Assembly: GCA_900469625.1 (NCBI GenBank) | Contig: UBXV01000002.1 | Coordinates: forward strand, 277,734 to 341,733 | Reading direction: 5' to 3' | Length of the DNA: 64,000 nt | Source: Hyphomicrobiales bacterium | GTDB taxonomy: Bacteria; Pseudomonadota; Alphaproteobacteria; Rhizobiales; Rhizobiaceae | Shown here: piece after piece, positions 17,590 through 28,566 of the stretch | Layout of the letters: each line of letters starts with the position of its first letter | Position numbering within the stretch: position 1 is the first letter of the stretch | Program-made: the position numbers and the translations under genes | Notes under the pieces: model-generated | The model's input: the letters and a program-made list of their open reading frames with translations, nothing else | Databases searched by the model: none | What the model was told of the DNA's origin: nothing

Positions 17590-17618
17590 TTCGTCGAACC
17601 CGTAGGTTGTTTCGTCGA
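17590..17618. promoter_or_regulatory. Candidate LytTR binding site: two direct repeats 21 bp apart
   Basis: TTCGTCGA occurs at 17590-17597 and again at 17611-17618. The 21-bp period places both on one face of the helix and equals the 9-bp repeat plus 12-bp spacer geometry known for LytTR regulators. It lies about 80-105 bases before the presumed autotransporter start. Confidence 0.4.
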
Positions 17619-17696
17619 TAAGGCGTTGCTGCTTCAGGGTTGCCATGTAAGCGAGCTTCCTGGGACATTTTCAGACGACGGTGGAGGGGCAAGCCT

Positions 17697-20600
17697 TTGA
17701 AAAAGATCAATTGTAAGAATCGGGGCTTGGAAAGCGGGCTTGAACGGGAAGAGCGTAACGAGCGGCGGCCGCCATCGCGTCGGCCTGCTGCCCGTAGCCG
17801 GCGCTCGCTGATGAGCAGCACCGCTCTCTGGTTGTTCGCGGCCTCGGGTCTTGCCCTTGGTATGGCCACCGCGGTGCCGCTGGCGCAGGCGGGAGGCAAA
17901 GGTGGTACCGGCGGCGGCAGCAGCGCCGGCGCCGGTGGCAGTGTCGACGGCAGTCTGCAGGGTACGCCCGGCAACAATGCGCTGGGTTCCGGAAACGGCG
18001 GCGGCGGCGGCGGGCCGGGCGCGGTCGGTGGCGCGGGTGGCTCTCACAACGGTGGGACAGGCGGTGCCGGCGGCGCAGGCGGGACCGGTGGCAGCCCGGA
18101 CGGCTTAACGGGCGGGGTCGGCAGCCCTGGCGTCGGAGGCCTTGGCGGCGGCGGTGGCGGTGGCGGTGGCGCGCACGGTCAAATTGGGAACTTGCAGGGC
18201 GGACGCGGTGGCAACGGTGGTTCGTCTTCGAACGGCGATGGCGGCGGAGGCGGCGCCGGCGGCTATGGTGTGGTTCTGCTGGGGCCTAGTTCGGATTTTA
18301 GCTCTAATATTACAGGCGGTCAGGGTGGCGATGGCGGCGCCGGCGGGGCGGCGTCGGGCGGCAGCGGGATCGGCGGCAGCGGCGGTGACGGCGGCGATGG
18401 CGCAGCACTGGCCAATGCCGGCACATTGACGGTGAATGGCGAAGTTAACGGCGGGAAAGGCGGCGCCGGCGGCGCCGGCGGTCAACCGTCACAGATGCGC
18501 AATGGCGACGGCGGCCACGGCATCAGCGCGCTGAACGGCGGCACGGTGATCGTCAACGGCACTGTGCGGGGCGGCCAGGCCGGAACGGGCGGGACAGGCG
18601 GCGTGGGCGGCTCGGGCCTCTTCGGACGCGATCTCATTGTGAACCTGGGTGCTTCCGGCTCCATCAACGGGCAACCCGGTGGCAATGCCATGACCTTTGA
18701 TGGCGGCGCCAACACATTCCGTTTTCTGGCCACGTCCCCCGGTCTCTTCGGCAACATCGCAATCAACAATGCCGCCACTCTGACGATCGAGCAGAGCGCA
18801 AACGGTAGTCTGAGCAGTGCGATTACGGGCGACGGGTCGCTGATCAAAACCGGCAGCGGCACGCTGACGCTGGGTGGAATGAACACCTACACCGGTGCAA
18901 CATCGATTGTGGCGGGCGGTACGCTTGCCCTCTCCGGCCAGGGCAGGATCAACGCCTCGAGTGGTTTGACGGCCGACGGCATTTTCGATGTCTCTGCCGC
19001 GGTGTCGCCGTCGGTCAAGTCGCTTGTCGGCAGTGGCCAGGTGGAGCTCGGCAGCAAGTCGCTGAATATCACCAATGCGACCGGTACGTTCTCCGGCGCG
19101 ATCAACGGCACCGGAGGCATTTCGGTCAAGGCCGGCACCCAGATCCTGACAGGTGTCAACACCTTTACCGGTCAGGTGGGTACGGACGCCGGTGCGACGT
19201 TGCAGATCGGCAATGGCGGTGCGGGCGGTTCACTCGTAGGGAACATCAACAATAGCGGCGCGGTGGTCTTCAACAGTTCCAGCAGCTTGCTCTATGGCGG
19301 GTCGATTACCGGCAACGGTACGTTCTCGCAGCTCGGCACCGGCACGCTGACGCTGACTGCGACCAACAGCACGGCTGGCGCGGTAACGATCGGCACGGGC
19401 AGCACGCTGCAACTCGGTAATGGTGGCACGACCGGCTGGATCGGCGGCAGCGGCAACTTCCTCGGTGTGATCACCAACAACGGCACGCTCGTCTACAACC
19501 GCTCGGACAATGTCAGCCATGCCGGCACGTTCGGGGGCACCGGCACGATCACGCAGGCCGGAACCGGCAAGCTGACGCTGACGGGCAATAACTCGCTGTT
19601 TGCAGGCTCAACGTCGGTGACGGGGGGCACGGCACTTATCAACGGCCAGCTTGGCGGCAACGTCAATGTCGGCAGCGGCGGTACGCTCGGCGGATCGGGC
19701 CGGATCGGCGGTGATGTCGCCATCAATGGCACGCTTTCGGCCGGCAACAGCCCTGGCACCCTGACGATTGGCGGTGATCTGACGCTCAATGCCGGCTCCA
19801 CATCGGTGTTCGAGTTGAACGCACGCGGACTCGTCGGCAGTGCGGGCAACAACGATCTGGTGAAGGTCGGCGGCGACCTGACGCTCGGCGGCGTGCTGAA
19901 CGCTCAGGTGGCCCAGGCCGGTTTTTACCGGCTGTTCGAATATGACGGTTCGCTCACGGGCAATTTTGCGACGACGACTGCCACATCGACGGCGCAGAAC
20001 TTCACGGTTGCCAGCCATCAGGTCGAGACGGGTATCGCCAAGCAGGTCAATCTGTCGGTGCTCGGCACCGGCCAGACGATGCACTTCTGGGATGGCGCGG
20101 ACACGACCGGCAACGGCGCGGTCAACGGCGGCGCCGGCACCTGGTCTTCGACAGGGACCAACTGGACCGGCCCGGCGATGCGTTCCAATATCAACGGCCG
20201 TTTTGGCGGCTCGGTCGGCGTGTTTGCCGGTGCGAACGGCGGCGCCGTCAACGTCGTCGGCACACAGAGCTTCGACACGCTGCAGTTTTCTGCAACGACC
20301 GGTGGCACCGGCTACACGCTCAATGGCGGCGTGCTTGCCTTCAACCCGGCTAGCGGCACGGCGGCAACGATCAATGTCGACAGCGGCATCGCAACCACGA
20401 TCGGTTCGGTGCTGCAGGATGGCGGGACCGGCACCGGGCTCAAAAAGGCCGGCAACGGCACGCTGACGCTGACGGGCGTGAACACCTATACCGGCGCGAC
20501 GACGATCAACGGGGGCGGTACGCTGGCCCTGTCCGGCGCGGGCAGCATCGGCACTTCGAGCGGCGTGACGGGTGACGGCACCTTCGACGTCTCCGCGGCG

Positions 20601-23600
20601 ACAGCGGCGAATGTCAAGTCGCTGACCGGCGGCGGCCGGGTCGTGCTCGGCGGCAACACGCTTAATATCAACAACGCCACGGGCACGTTCTCGGGTGCGA
20701 TCAGCGGTGCCGGCGGCGTCAACATCGCGGGCGGCACACAGGTTCTGACCGCCGCCAACACCCATACCGGCGCGACGACGGTCGCGGCGGGGGGCACGCT
20801 GGTGCTTTCCGGCCAGGGGCGGGTCAGCGCCTCGAGCGGATTGACGGCCAACGGCACCGTGGACGTTTCGGCGGCGGGCGCTCCGATCATCAATTCGCTT
20901 GCTGGCAGCGGCCAGGTGCTGCTCGGTGGCAAGACGCTGGTCATAAACAACGCGACGGGTACGTTCTCGGGTGCAATCAACGGCACCGGCGGCGTTTTTG
21001 TCAGTGGCGGTACCCAGGTCCTTTCCGGCGCCAACACCTTTACCGGCACGGCGGTCACGAATACCGGTGCGACGTTGCAGATCGGCGACGGCGGTGCGGG
21101 TGGCTCGATCGTGTCTGATGTCAACAACCACGGCGCGCTGGTCTTCAATCGTGCCGGCAATCTGACCTATAGCGGCGAGATCACCGGCGACGGCGCGTTC
21201 TCGCAGGTAGGCAGCGGCACGCTGACGCTGACGAAAGACCACAGCACGGCCGCTGCGGTCACGATCGGCACGGGCAGCACCTTGCAGCTCGGCAACGGCG
21301 GCACGACCGGCTGGATCGGCGGCACCGTCGGTTACCTTGGCTCGATCGCCAACAACGGCGCGCTCGTCTACAACCGTTCGAACGACGTGACTTACGCCGG
21401 CGTGGTCTCGGGCAACGGCACGTTGACCCAGGCTGGTACGGGCAAGCTGACGCTGACGGGCGACAATTCGCAGTTCAGTGGCGCAACCTCGGTGACGTCG
21501 GGTACGACCTACGTCAACGGCCAGCTTGGCGGCAACGTCAATGTCGGCAGCGGCGGTACGCTCGGTGGATCGGGCGAGGTCAAGGGCGATGTCGTCGTCG
21601 ATGGCACGCTCTCGGCCGGCAACAGCCCCGGCACGCTGACGATCGCTGGCGATCTGACGCTCAATGGCGGCTCTACATCGGTGTTCGAACTGAATACGCC
21701 CGGCCTCGTCGGCGGCACCGACAACGATCTGGTGAAGGTCGGCGGCAACCTCACGCTTGGCGGTGCGCTGGACGCGCGGGTAGCGTCGGCCGGCTATTAC
21801 CGGCTGTTCGAATATGACGGTTCGCTCACTGGCAATTTTGCGACGACAACAGCCACATCGACAGCCCCTGGCTTCACCGTTGCCAGCCATCAGGTTCAGA
21901 CGGCAATCGCCAAGCAGGTCAATCTGTCGGTGCTGGGCACCGGCCAGACGATGCAGTTCTGGGATGGCGCGGACACGACCGGCAACGGCACGGTCAACGG
22001 CGGCGGCGGCACATGGACGTCTGCTGGCACGAACTGGACCGGCGACCCGCTGAATGCCGGCGTCAACGGTACCTATGGCGGATCGGTTGGCGTGTTTGCA
22101 GGCGCCACTGGCGGCACCGTCAACGTCGTCGGCACGCAGAACTTCGACACGCTGCAATTCTCCGCGACGACCGATGGCAGCGGCTACACCATCAATGGCG
22201 GCGCGCTTGCCTTCAACCCGGCAAGCGGCACGGCGGCGACGATCAATGTCGGCAACGGCGTCTCAACCACGATCGAGACGGTGCTGCAGAATGGCGGGAC
22301 CGGCACCGGGCTCAACAAGGTCGGCAACGGCACGCTGACGCTGAAGGGCATGAACACCTATACCGGCGCGACGAGCATCGCGGCGGGCGGTACGCTGGCC
22401 CTGTCCGGCCAGGGTCGGATCAACGCCTCGAGCGGTCTGACGGCCAACGGCACATTCGACGTCTCTGCTGCGGCCGCAGCTGAGGTCAAGTCGCTTGCCG
22501 GCACCGGCCAGGTGGTACTCGGCAGCAATTATCTGAAGATCAACAATGCGACCGGTACGTTCTCCGGTGCGATCACTGGCGCCGGCGGCGTCAATATCGC
22601 GGCTGGCACGCAGGTTCTGACCGGCGCCAACACCTTTACCGGCGGTGCAGGCATCTCTTCCGGCGCCACGCTGCAGATCGGCGATGGCGGCGCGGGCGGA
22701 AGCCTGGCCTCGGGTGTCACCAACTTCGGCGCGCTCGTCTTCAACAGCTCGGCCAACGCAACCTACGGCGGTTCGATCACCGGCCCGGGCTCTTTCTCGC
22801 AGATCGGCACGGGCACGCTGACGCTGACGGCCAACAACAGCACATCCGGCGCGGTGACCGTCGGCACGGGCAGCACGCTGCAGCTCGGCAATGGCGGCAC
22901 GACCGGCTGGATCGGCGGCTCGGGCAATTTCCTCGGCTCGATCGCCAACAACGGCGCGCTGATCTATAACCGCTCGAACGACGTCACCTATGCCGGCACT
23001 GTCTCGGGCAACGGCACACTGACCCAGGCCGGCACGGGCAAATTGACCCTGACGGGCGTCAACAGCTTTACCGGCGCGACCGACATCAAGTCGGGCGATC
23101 TGATCGTCAACGGTTCGCTGGCGAATTCCAGCCTGACCACGATCAGGCGCGGAGCGCGTCTCGGCGGTACCGGCACACTTGGCAACACGACGATCCAGGC
23201 CGGCGGCGTCCACGCCCCGGGCAATTCGATCGGCACGCAGACGATCGCCGGCAACTACACCAACAACGGCGTTCTGCAGATCGAAGGCTCGCCGACTGCC
23301 ACCGACAAGCTGATCGTATCGGGCGGCGTCGATATCTCCGGAGCGACCCTTGATCTCCTGCTTTCGCCGAACACGGCATCCAGCTGGCAGCTGATCAACG
23401 GCCCGTTCATCCTCATCGACAAGCAGAGTTCAGGGGCGATCACCGGCACCTTTGCCTCGATCGTCGACAACCTGGTGTTCCTCGATCCGACCGTCGATTA
23501 CAGTGGCGGCGACGGCAACGACCTGTCGCTCAAGCTGACCCGCAACGATGTCTCCTTTGCCAGCATCGGTCGCACCCGCAACCAGATCGCCGCCAGCACT

Positions 23601-24659
23601 GTCGTCGAGGGTCTCGGTCTCACCAACCCCATCTTCAGCGCTGTCGCCTTTGCGGCAACGCCAGAGGCGGCGCGGACGGCCTTCGATCTGCTTTCCGGCG
23701 AAGTGCACAGTTCGTTCCAGTCGATCCTGATCGAGGACAGCCGGTTCCTGCGCGATGCCGCAAACGACCGTCTGCGCTCGGTGCTCGGCACGGTCGCTGC
23801 GAAGCAGTCGAGCGAAACGACCGGCGCAATCGGCAGCGGTGAACTGGCTCTCTGGTCGCAGGGCTTCGGCTCCTGGGGACGCATCGACGGTGACGGCAAT
23901 GCGGCCAAGGCAGACCGCTCCATCGGCGGCTTCTTCGTCGGTGCCGACACGCAGGTGGACGAATGGACCGTCGGCGCTCTTGCCGGTTACTCGCGCGCCT
24001 CGATGGACATCGACGCTCGGTTCTCTTCGGCAACCTCCGACAACTATCATCTCGGGCTCTATGCCGGCGGACGCTGGGGCGATGCATCGCTCAGAACCGG
24101 CGCTGCCTATAGCTGGCACGATATCGAGACGAGCCGCACGGTTTCGTTCCCGGGCTTCTCGGACACGCTCGATGCCGACTATAGTGCCGGCACCGGCCAG
24201 GTCTTCGGCGAGTTCGCCTATGCCTTCCAGACCGGCGCGGTCGATCTGGAGCCGTTTGCAAACCTTGCCTACGTGCACCTCAACCGTGACGGCTTCACCG
24301 AGCGTGGTGGCGCGGCCGCTCTCGTCGGCAAGGACGCTTCGCAGGACACGACGTTCACGACGCTCGGTCTGCGCGCTGCGTCCAGCTTCGACCTCGGCGG
24401 CGTTCTTGCGACGGCCCGCGGCACTGTCGGCTGGAGGCATGCCTTCGGCGACACGTTGCCGTTGTCGTCGAACGGGTTCTCTGCGGCAAGCACGTTTGTC
24501 ATTGCCGGTGTTCCGATTGCCGAAAACTCGGCGGTGCTTGAAGCCGGTCTCGATTTCGCTGTCGCGCCGGACGCCACCCTCGGCCTGACCTACACGGGTC
24601 AATTCGGCGGCGGCGTCAGCGACCAGAGTGTGAAGGCAAATCTGAGCGTCAAGTTCTGA
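17697..24659 (+). CDS. Giant autotransporter adhesin-like protein with PATR repeats
   Basis: About 2,320 residues. The TTG at 17697 is preferred: it follows GGAGGGG and opens a long charged N-region (KKINCKNRGLESGLER...) before a hydrophobic core starting at the ATG 17811 and a cleavage site after PLAQA, resembling the extended signal peptides of large autotransporters. An ATG start at 17811 is the alternative, but it has no ribosome site. Residues about 64-320 are glycine-rich (GGxGG runs, PE_PGRS-like). Residues about 380-1800 carry many passenger-associated transport repeats (GTGTLTLTGxNTYTGAT), predicted to form a beta-helix passenger. Residues about 2045-2320 are the type V beta-barrel (ELALWSQGFGSWGRIDG ... 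terminal VKANLSVKF with C-terminal Phe). Expected in the outer membrane with an exposed passenger; no protease or lipase motif seen. Probably controlled by the adjacent LytTR protein. Confidence 0.92.
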   Translation: MKKINCKNRGLESGLEREERNERRPPSRRPAARSRRSLMSSTALWLFAASGLALGMATAVPLAQAGGKGGTGGGSSAGAGGSVDGSLQGTPGNNALGSGNGGGGGGPGAVGGAGGSHNGGTGGAGGAGGTGGSPDGLTGGVGSPGVGGLGGGGGGGGGAHGQIGNLQGGRGGNGGSSSNGDGGGGGAGGYGVVLLGPSSDFSSNITGGQGGDGGAGGAASGGSGIGGSGGDGGDGAALANAGTLTVNGEVNGGKGGAGGAGGQPSQMRNGDGGHGISALNGGTVIVNGTVRGGQAGTGGTGGVGGSGLFGRDLIVNLGASGSINGQPGGNAMTFDGGANTFRFLATSPGLFGNIAINNAATLTIEQSANGSLSSAITGDGSLIKTGSGTLTLGGMNTYTGATSIVAGGTLALSGQGRINASSGLTADGIFDVSAAVSPSVKSLVGSGQVELGSKSLNITNATGTFSGAINGTGGISVKAGTQILTGVNTFTGQVGTDAGATLQIGNGGAGGSLVGNINNSGAVVFNSSSSLLYGGSITGNGTFSQLGTGTLTLTATNSTAGAVTIGTGSTLQLGNGGTTGWIGGSGNFLGVITNNGTLVYNRSDNVSHAGTFGGTGTITQAGTGKLTLTGNNSLFAGSTSVTGGTALINGQLGGNVNVGSGGTLGGSGRIGGDVAINGTLSAGNSPGTLTIGGDLTLNAGSTSVFELNARGLVGSAGNNDLVKVGGDLTLGGVLNAQVAQAGFYRLFEYDGSLTGNFATTTATSTAQNFTVASHQVETGIAKQVNLSVLGTGQTMHFWDGADTTGNGAVNGGAGTWSSTGTNWTGPAMRSNINGRFGGSVGVFAGANGGAVNVVGTQSFDTLQFSATTGGTGYTLNGGVLAFNPASGTAATINVDSGIATTIGSVLQDGGTGTGLKKAGNGTLTLTGVNTYTGATTINGGGTLALSGAGSIGTSSGVTGDGTFDVSAATAANVKSLTGGGRVVLGGNTLNINNATGTFSGAISGAGGVNIAGGTQVLTAANTHTGATTVAAGGTLVLSGQGRVSASSGLTANGTVDVSAAGAPIINSLAGSGQVLLGGKTLVINNATGTFSGAINGTGGVFVSGGTQVLSGANTFTGTAVTNTGATLQIGDGGAGGSIVSDVNNHGALVFNRAGNLTYSGEITGDGAFSQVGSGTLTLTKDHSTAAAVTIGTGSTLQLGNGGTTGWIGGTVGYLGSIANNGALVYNRSNDVTYAGVVSGNGTLTQAGTGKLTLTGDNSQFSGATSVTSGTTYVNGQLGGNVNVGSGGTLGGSGEVKGDVVVDGTLSAGNSPGTLTIAGDLTLNGGSTSVFELNTPGLVGGTDNDLVKVGGNLTLGGALDARVASAGYYRLFEYDGSLTGNFATTTATSTAPGFTVASHQVQTAIAKQVNLSVLGTGQTMQFWDGADTTGNGTVNGGGGTWTSAGTNWTGDPLNAGVNGTYGGSVGVFAGATGGTVNVVGTQNFDTLQFSATTDGSGYTINGGALAFNPASGTAATINVGNGVSTTIETVLQNGGTGTGLNKVGNGTLTLKGMNTYTGATSIAAGGTLALSGQGRINASSGLTANGTFDVSAAAAAEVKSLAGTGQVVLGSNYLKINNATGTFSGAITGAGGVNIAAGTQVLTGANTFTGGAGISSGATLQIGDGGAGGSLASGVTNFGALVFNSSANATYGGSITGPGSFSQIGTGTLTLTANNSTSGAVTVGTGSTLQLGNGGTTGWIGGSGNFLGSIANNGALIYNRSNDVTYAGTVSGNGTLTQAGTGKLTLTGVNSFTGATDIKSGDLIVNGSLANSSLTTIRRGARLGGTGTLGNTTIQAGGVHAPGNSIGTQTIAGNYTNNGVLQIEGSPTATDKLIVSGGVDISGATLDLLLSPNTASSWQLINGPFILIDKQSSGAITGTFASIVDNLVFLDPTVDYSGGDGNDLSLKLTRNDVSFASIGRTRNQIAASTVVEGLGLTNPIFSAVAFAATPEAARTAFDLLSGEVHSSFQSILIEDSRFLRDAANDRLRSVLGTVAAKQSSETTGAIGSGELALWSQGFGSWGRIDGDGNAAKADRSIGGFFVGADTQVDEWTVGALAGYSRASMDIDARFSSATSDNYHLGLYAGGRWGDASLRTGAAYSWHDIETSRTVSFPGFSDTLDADYSAGTGQVFGEFAYAFQTGAVDLEPFANLAYVHLNRDGFTERGGAAALVGKDASQDTTFTTLGLRAASSFDLGGVLATARGTVGWRHAFGDTLPLSSNGFSAASTFVIAGVPIAENSAVLEAGLDFAVAPDATLGLTYTGQFGGGVSDQSVKANLSVKF
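18880..20479 (+). repeat. Autotransporter internal long repeat, copy A (about 1.6 kb)
   Basis: This segment, from MNTYTGATSI to just before the next NTYTGAT module, recurs at 20753-22349 with the same order of sub-modules: SGQGRINASSGL, NATGTFSGAI, GATLQIGNGGAGGS, GSTLQLGNGGTTGWIGG, GQLGGNVNVGSGG, AGNSPGTLTI, FWDGADTTGNG. Differences are mostly synonymous or conservative. A short extra NTYTGAT module (20480-20752) separates copies A and B. Confidence 0.8.
20753..22349 (+). repeat. Autotransporter internal long repeat, copy B (about 1.6 kb)
   Basis: Second full copy of the unit described at 18880-20479, nearly equal in length (about 1,597 against 1,600 bases). Some blocks, for example the codons for QLGGNVNVGSGGTLGG, are identical or nearly so at DNA level, indicating recent duplication or gene conversion. 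Confidence 0.8.
22350..23060 (+). repeat. Autotransporter internal long repeat, partial copy C (about 0.7 kb)
   Basis: Third, truncated copy matching the first 0.7 kb of copies A and B, ending at GTGKLTLTGVN, after which the sequence passes into the unique linker before the beta-barrel. Confidence 0.78.
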
Positions 24660-24674
24660 TTGAACGCAATCGAG

Positions 24675-24726
24675 GCGAACAGCCGCCCGCCGGGGTGCTT
24701 CAGCATCCAGGCGGGCGGCTGTTCGC
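24675..24726. terminator. Strong hairpin terminator between convergent genes
   Basis: A 17-bp perfect stem (arms 24675-24691 and 24710-24726, containing CAGCCGCCCGCC and GGCGGGCGGCTG) with an 18-base loop lies between the autotransporter stop and the convergent AraC-family gene. No U-tract, but the stem is very stable and could serve both strands. Confidence 0.65.
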
Positions 24727-24749
24727 GTTCAAGGCTGGCTTGAAGCGTT

Positions 24750-25646
24750 CTACGCGCCAAGCTTCATCCGCTCGGCAAGTCGCCAGGCTCTTGGCGTCAT
24801 GCCGGTCTGGCGCAGGAAGAAGCGCGAGAAATAGGCCGGATCGGCAAAGCCGAGCCGGAAGCCGATTTCCTGGACGCTGCCGCGCGTGAAGACGAGTTCG
24901 CGGCGGGCCTCGTCCGTCAGCTTTCGGGCGATGATCTCGTGGGCACTCTGGCCGGTGACATCGCGGGCGATGCGATTGAGATGCGTGGGCGAGAGGCCGA
25001 GTTCTCGGGCATAAAACGTGGCCGGCCTGTGAGCGCGGTGGTGCTGTTGGAGGAGGCCGAGAAACTGCTCCATGCGCCGTTGGTTTTCCGTGTCGGCGGC
25101 GTCGTCCTTGACCGGGTGCTCCTCGCCCAGGCGTGCAGCCAGCGTCAACGCGGACGTCAGGTAGGCGTCGAGCAGGTCGGTCCGATGGCTTCGGTTGGCC
25201 TCCCATTCCGCGCCCAGTCGGGCGAGCGTCAGCGCCACATAGCCACCGTCTTCGCTACCGTCGAGGCGGGTCAGGCGCGGAGCAGCCATCCAGCTCCCGA
25301 GGCGGCTGCGCTCTCCCGGCGAAACCCGTAAATGCGAGGCGAGAACGGTAAAGACGAAGCCGTCGATATCGCGAGAAAACCGGAAGCCATGATTGAGCGC
25401 CGGCGGCACGGTGATCATTACGGGAGGGCGAATGGGCTGCACCGTTTCGCCAAACAGCGCATCTCCCGAACCGCCGGCAATGTACAAGATCTGAAAGAAA
25501 TTCTGATGCCGATGCAGCCCGATCTCCCAATGATACAGGCTGCTGCGCGACGGGATCGTTTCGCAATGCAGCCAGAAATCAGGCCGTTTGCGCGCGTCTT
25601 CCCCGTAGAGTTCGTAGGTCGGGACCGGTTTCGTCATTGCTGTCAT
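24750..25646 (-). CDS. pobR: AraC-family regulator, probable activator of pobA
   Basis: A 298-residue AraC/XylS-type regulator. The N-terminal cupin-like effector domain (LHRHQNFFQILYIAGGSGDA) is followed by two helix-turn-helix motifs at the C-terminus (ARELGLSPTHLNRIARDVTG and QEIGFRLGFADPAYFSRFFLRQTGMTP split over two helices). The start may be ATG 25646 or 25637. It is transcribed divergently from pobA across about 105 bases, the arrangement of AraC-type PobR regulators in rhizobia and pseudomonads, so activation by 4-hydroxybenzoate is likely. The name rests on context and family, not on an alignment. Confidence 0.82.
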   Translation of the reverse strand: MTAMTKPVPTYELYGEDARKRPDFWLHCETIPSRSSLYHWEIGLHRHQNFFQILYIAGGSGDALFGETVQPIRPPVMITVPPALNHGFRFSRDIDGFVFTVLASHLRVSPGERSRLGSWMAAPRLTRLDGSEDGGYVALTLARLGAEWEANRSHRTDLLDAYLTSALTLAARLGEEHPVKDDAADTENQRRMEQFLGLLQQHHRAHRPATFYARELGLSPTHLNRIARDVTGQSAHEIIARKLTDEARRELVFTRGSVQEIGFRLGFADPAYFSRFFLRQTGMTPRAWRLAERMKLGA

Positions 25647-25667
25647 CCATCGCCGATGTTCGATTAG

Positions 25668-27457
<1,790 letters not shown>

Positions 27458-27546
27458 GGCGACTTCAGAATGGTGAACGGGTCTGCAAGATCGTCAGTCG
27501 ACCAGGCTTTGTAAAGGGGCGACCTTCGCCGTTCGTGCTGCCGCCG

Positions 27547-28482
27547 TCATGGCCTTTGGGCAATGTCGGCGGCTGCCTCGCGGATCGTCTGTATCAGGAT
27601 CGATAGCGGCAGCGATGTGACGGAGTCGGCACGCATCGTCAGGCCGACCGGCCCCTTGGTCTCGCTCGTGTCGATCGGCAGGACCGCGAGCGTTCCATCG
27701 GCGATATCGCTGGCAACGACACCCTGAGAGATGATCCAGATGGCATCGCTGGTCCGCACGAAGGCCCGGCCAAAGGCGTCGGATACAGTCTCGATCTGGT
27801 TTGGCAGGCCGGGCGTGCCGTTGGCAATCAGAAAATGATCGACGAAAGGGCGGATGATCGAGGCGCGCGTCGGCATCAGCACCGGATAGTCCGCAAGATG
27901 GGAAAACGCCGATTGCGCGCCGGCAAGCAGGGGATGCCCGGCGCGAACGGCAAAAACCACCTGTTCGGAATAGAGATGCTCGAAGGAAAAGCCGGTCATT
28001 TTCTCGGGTGCGGCCAGCCGGCCGACGACGAGGTCGAGGTCGCCGACCCGCAGCTGCTCCAGAAGCACGGCATTCTCACCGGTGACGATCTTGATCCTGG
28101 CGCCGGTGTCCTCCTTCAGGAACAGCGACATTGCCCGCGGCATGATCCGCGTCGAGACTGTGGGGAGGGCGCCAATGCGCACCGGGACGCCGTCGCCGGA
28201 GCGCTCCTGCGAGACCGAATCGAGCCCTTGGCGGAGCGCCGTGAGCGCGGCACCCGCATGTCGGAGAAAGACCTCGCCATAGCGGGTGATCTTGATGCCG
28301 CGTCCCTCGCGTTCGAAAACGGCAACGCCCAACACCTCTTCCAGCTCGCGGATCGTCTTGGTGACGGCCGGCTGGCTGACATGCAGGAGTTCGGCCGCCT
28401 TCATGACGCTCTTCTGCCTTGCGACCTCGACAAACGTCTGCAGATGGCGAAACTTGACGCGGGCATCGATCATGGAATTCAT
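27547..28482 (-). CDS. pcaQ: LysR-family activator of the pcaDCHGB operon
   Basis: A 311-residue LysR-type regulator with N-terminal winged helix (FRHLQTFVEVARQKSVMKAA, LHVSQPAVTKTIRELEEVLG) and a C-terminal effector domain. The sequence and its divergent position next to pcaD match PcaQ of Agrobacterium and Sinorhizobium, which activates pcaD transcription in response to beta-carboxy-cis,cis-muconate and gamma-carboxymuconolactone. The start could be 28482 or, three residues in, 28473; the first start codon overlaps the PcaQ box by two bases, which favours the shorter form. Confidence 0.93.
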   Translation of the reverse strand: MNSMIDARVKFRHLQTFVEVARQKSVMKAAELLHVSQPAVTKTIRELEEVLGVAVFEREGRGIKITRYGEVFLRHAGAALTALRQGLDSVSQERSGDGVPVRIGALPTVSTRIMPRAMSLFLKEDTGARIKIVTGENAVLLEQLRVGDLDLVVGRLAAPEKMTGFSFEHLYSEQVVFAVRAGHPLLAGAQSAFSHLADYPVLMPTRASIIRPFVDHFLIANGTPGLPNQIETVSDAFGRAFVRTSDAIWIISQGVVASDIADGTLAVLPIDTSETKGPVGLTMRADSVTSLPLSILIQTIREAAADIAQRP

Positions 28483-28496
28483 AACCCTCGGGTTAA
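28481..28496. promoter_or_regulatory. PcaQ binding site
   Basis: ATAACC-CTCG-GGTTAA is an exact match to the ATAACC-N4-GGTTAA motif described for PcaQ in Sinorhizobium meliloti. It is 71 bases before the pcaD GTG, a normal activator position, and at the pcaQ start codon, which would also allow autoregulation. Confidence 0.88.
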
Positions 28497-28566
28497 TGGA
28501 ATGCCGTGAAATATCATTTTACCTAACCAGATTAAACAGACAATTTGTTTTCAGAGGAGACGTGCC

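Noticed and set aside
19608..22157. 849-codon open frame opposite the autotransporter repeats
   Set aside because: It arises from the repeated GC-rich codons of the passenger, is highly repetitive, and has no ribosome site. The plus-strand protein has signal, PATR repeats and barrel.
18880..23060. Repetitive DNA considered as a CRISPR-like or satellite array
   Set aside because: Repeats are long, in frame and translate to autotransporter-associated strands; no short regular repeat-spacer pattern exists.
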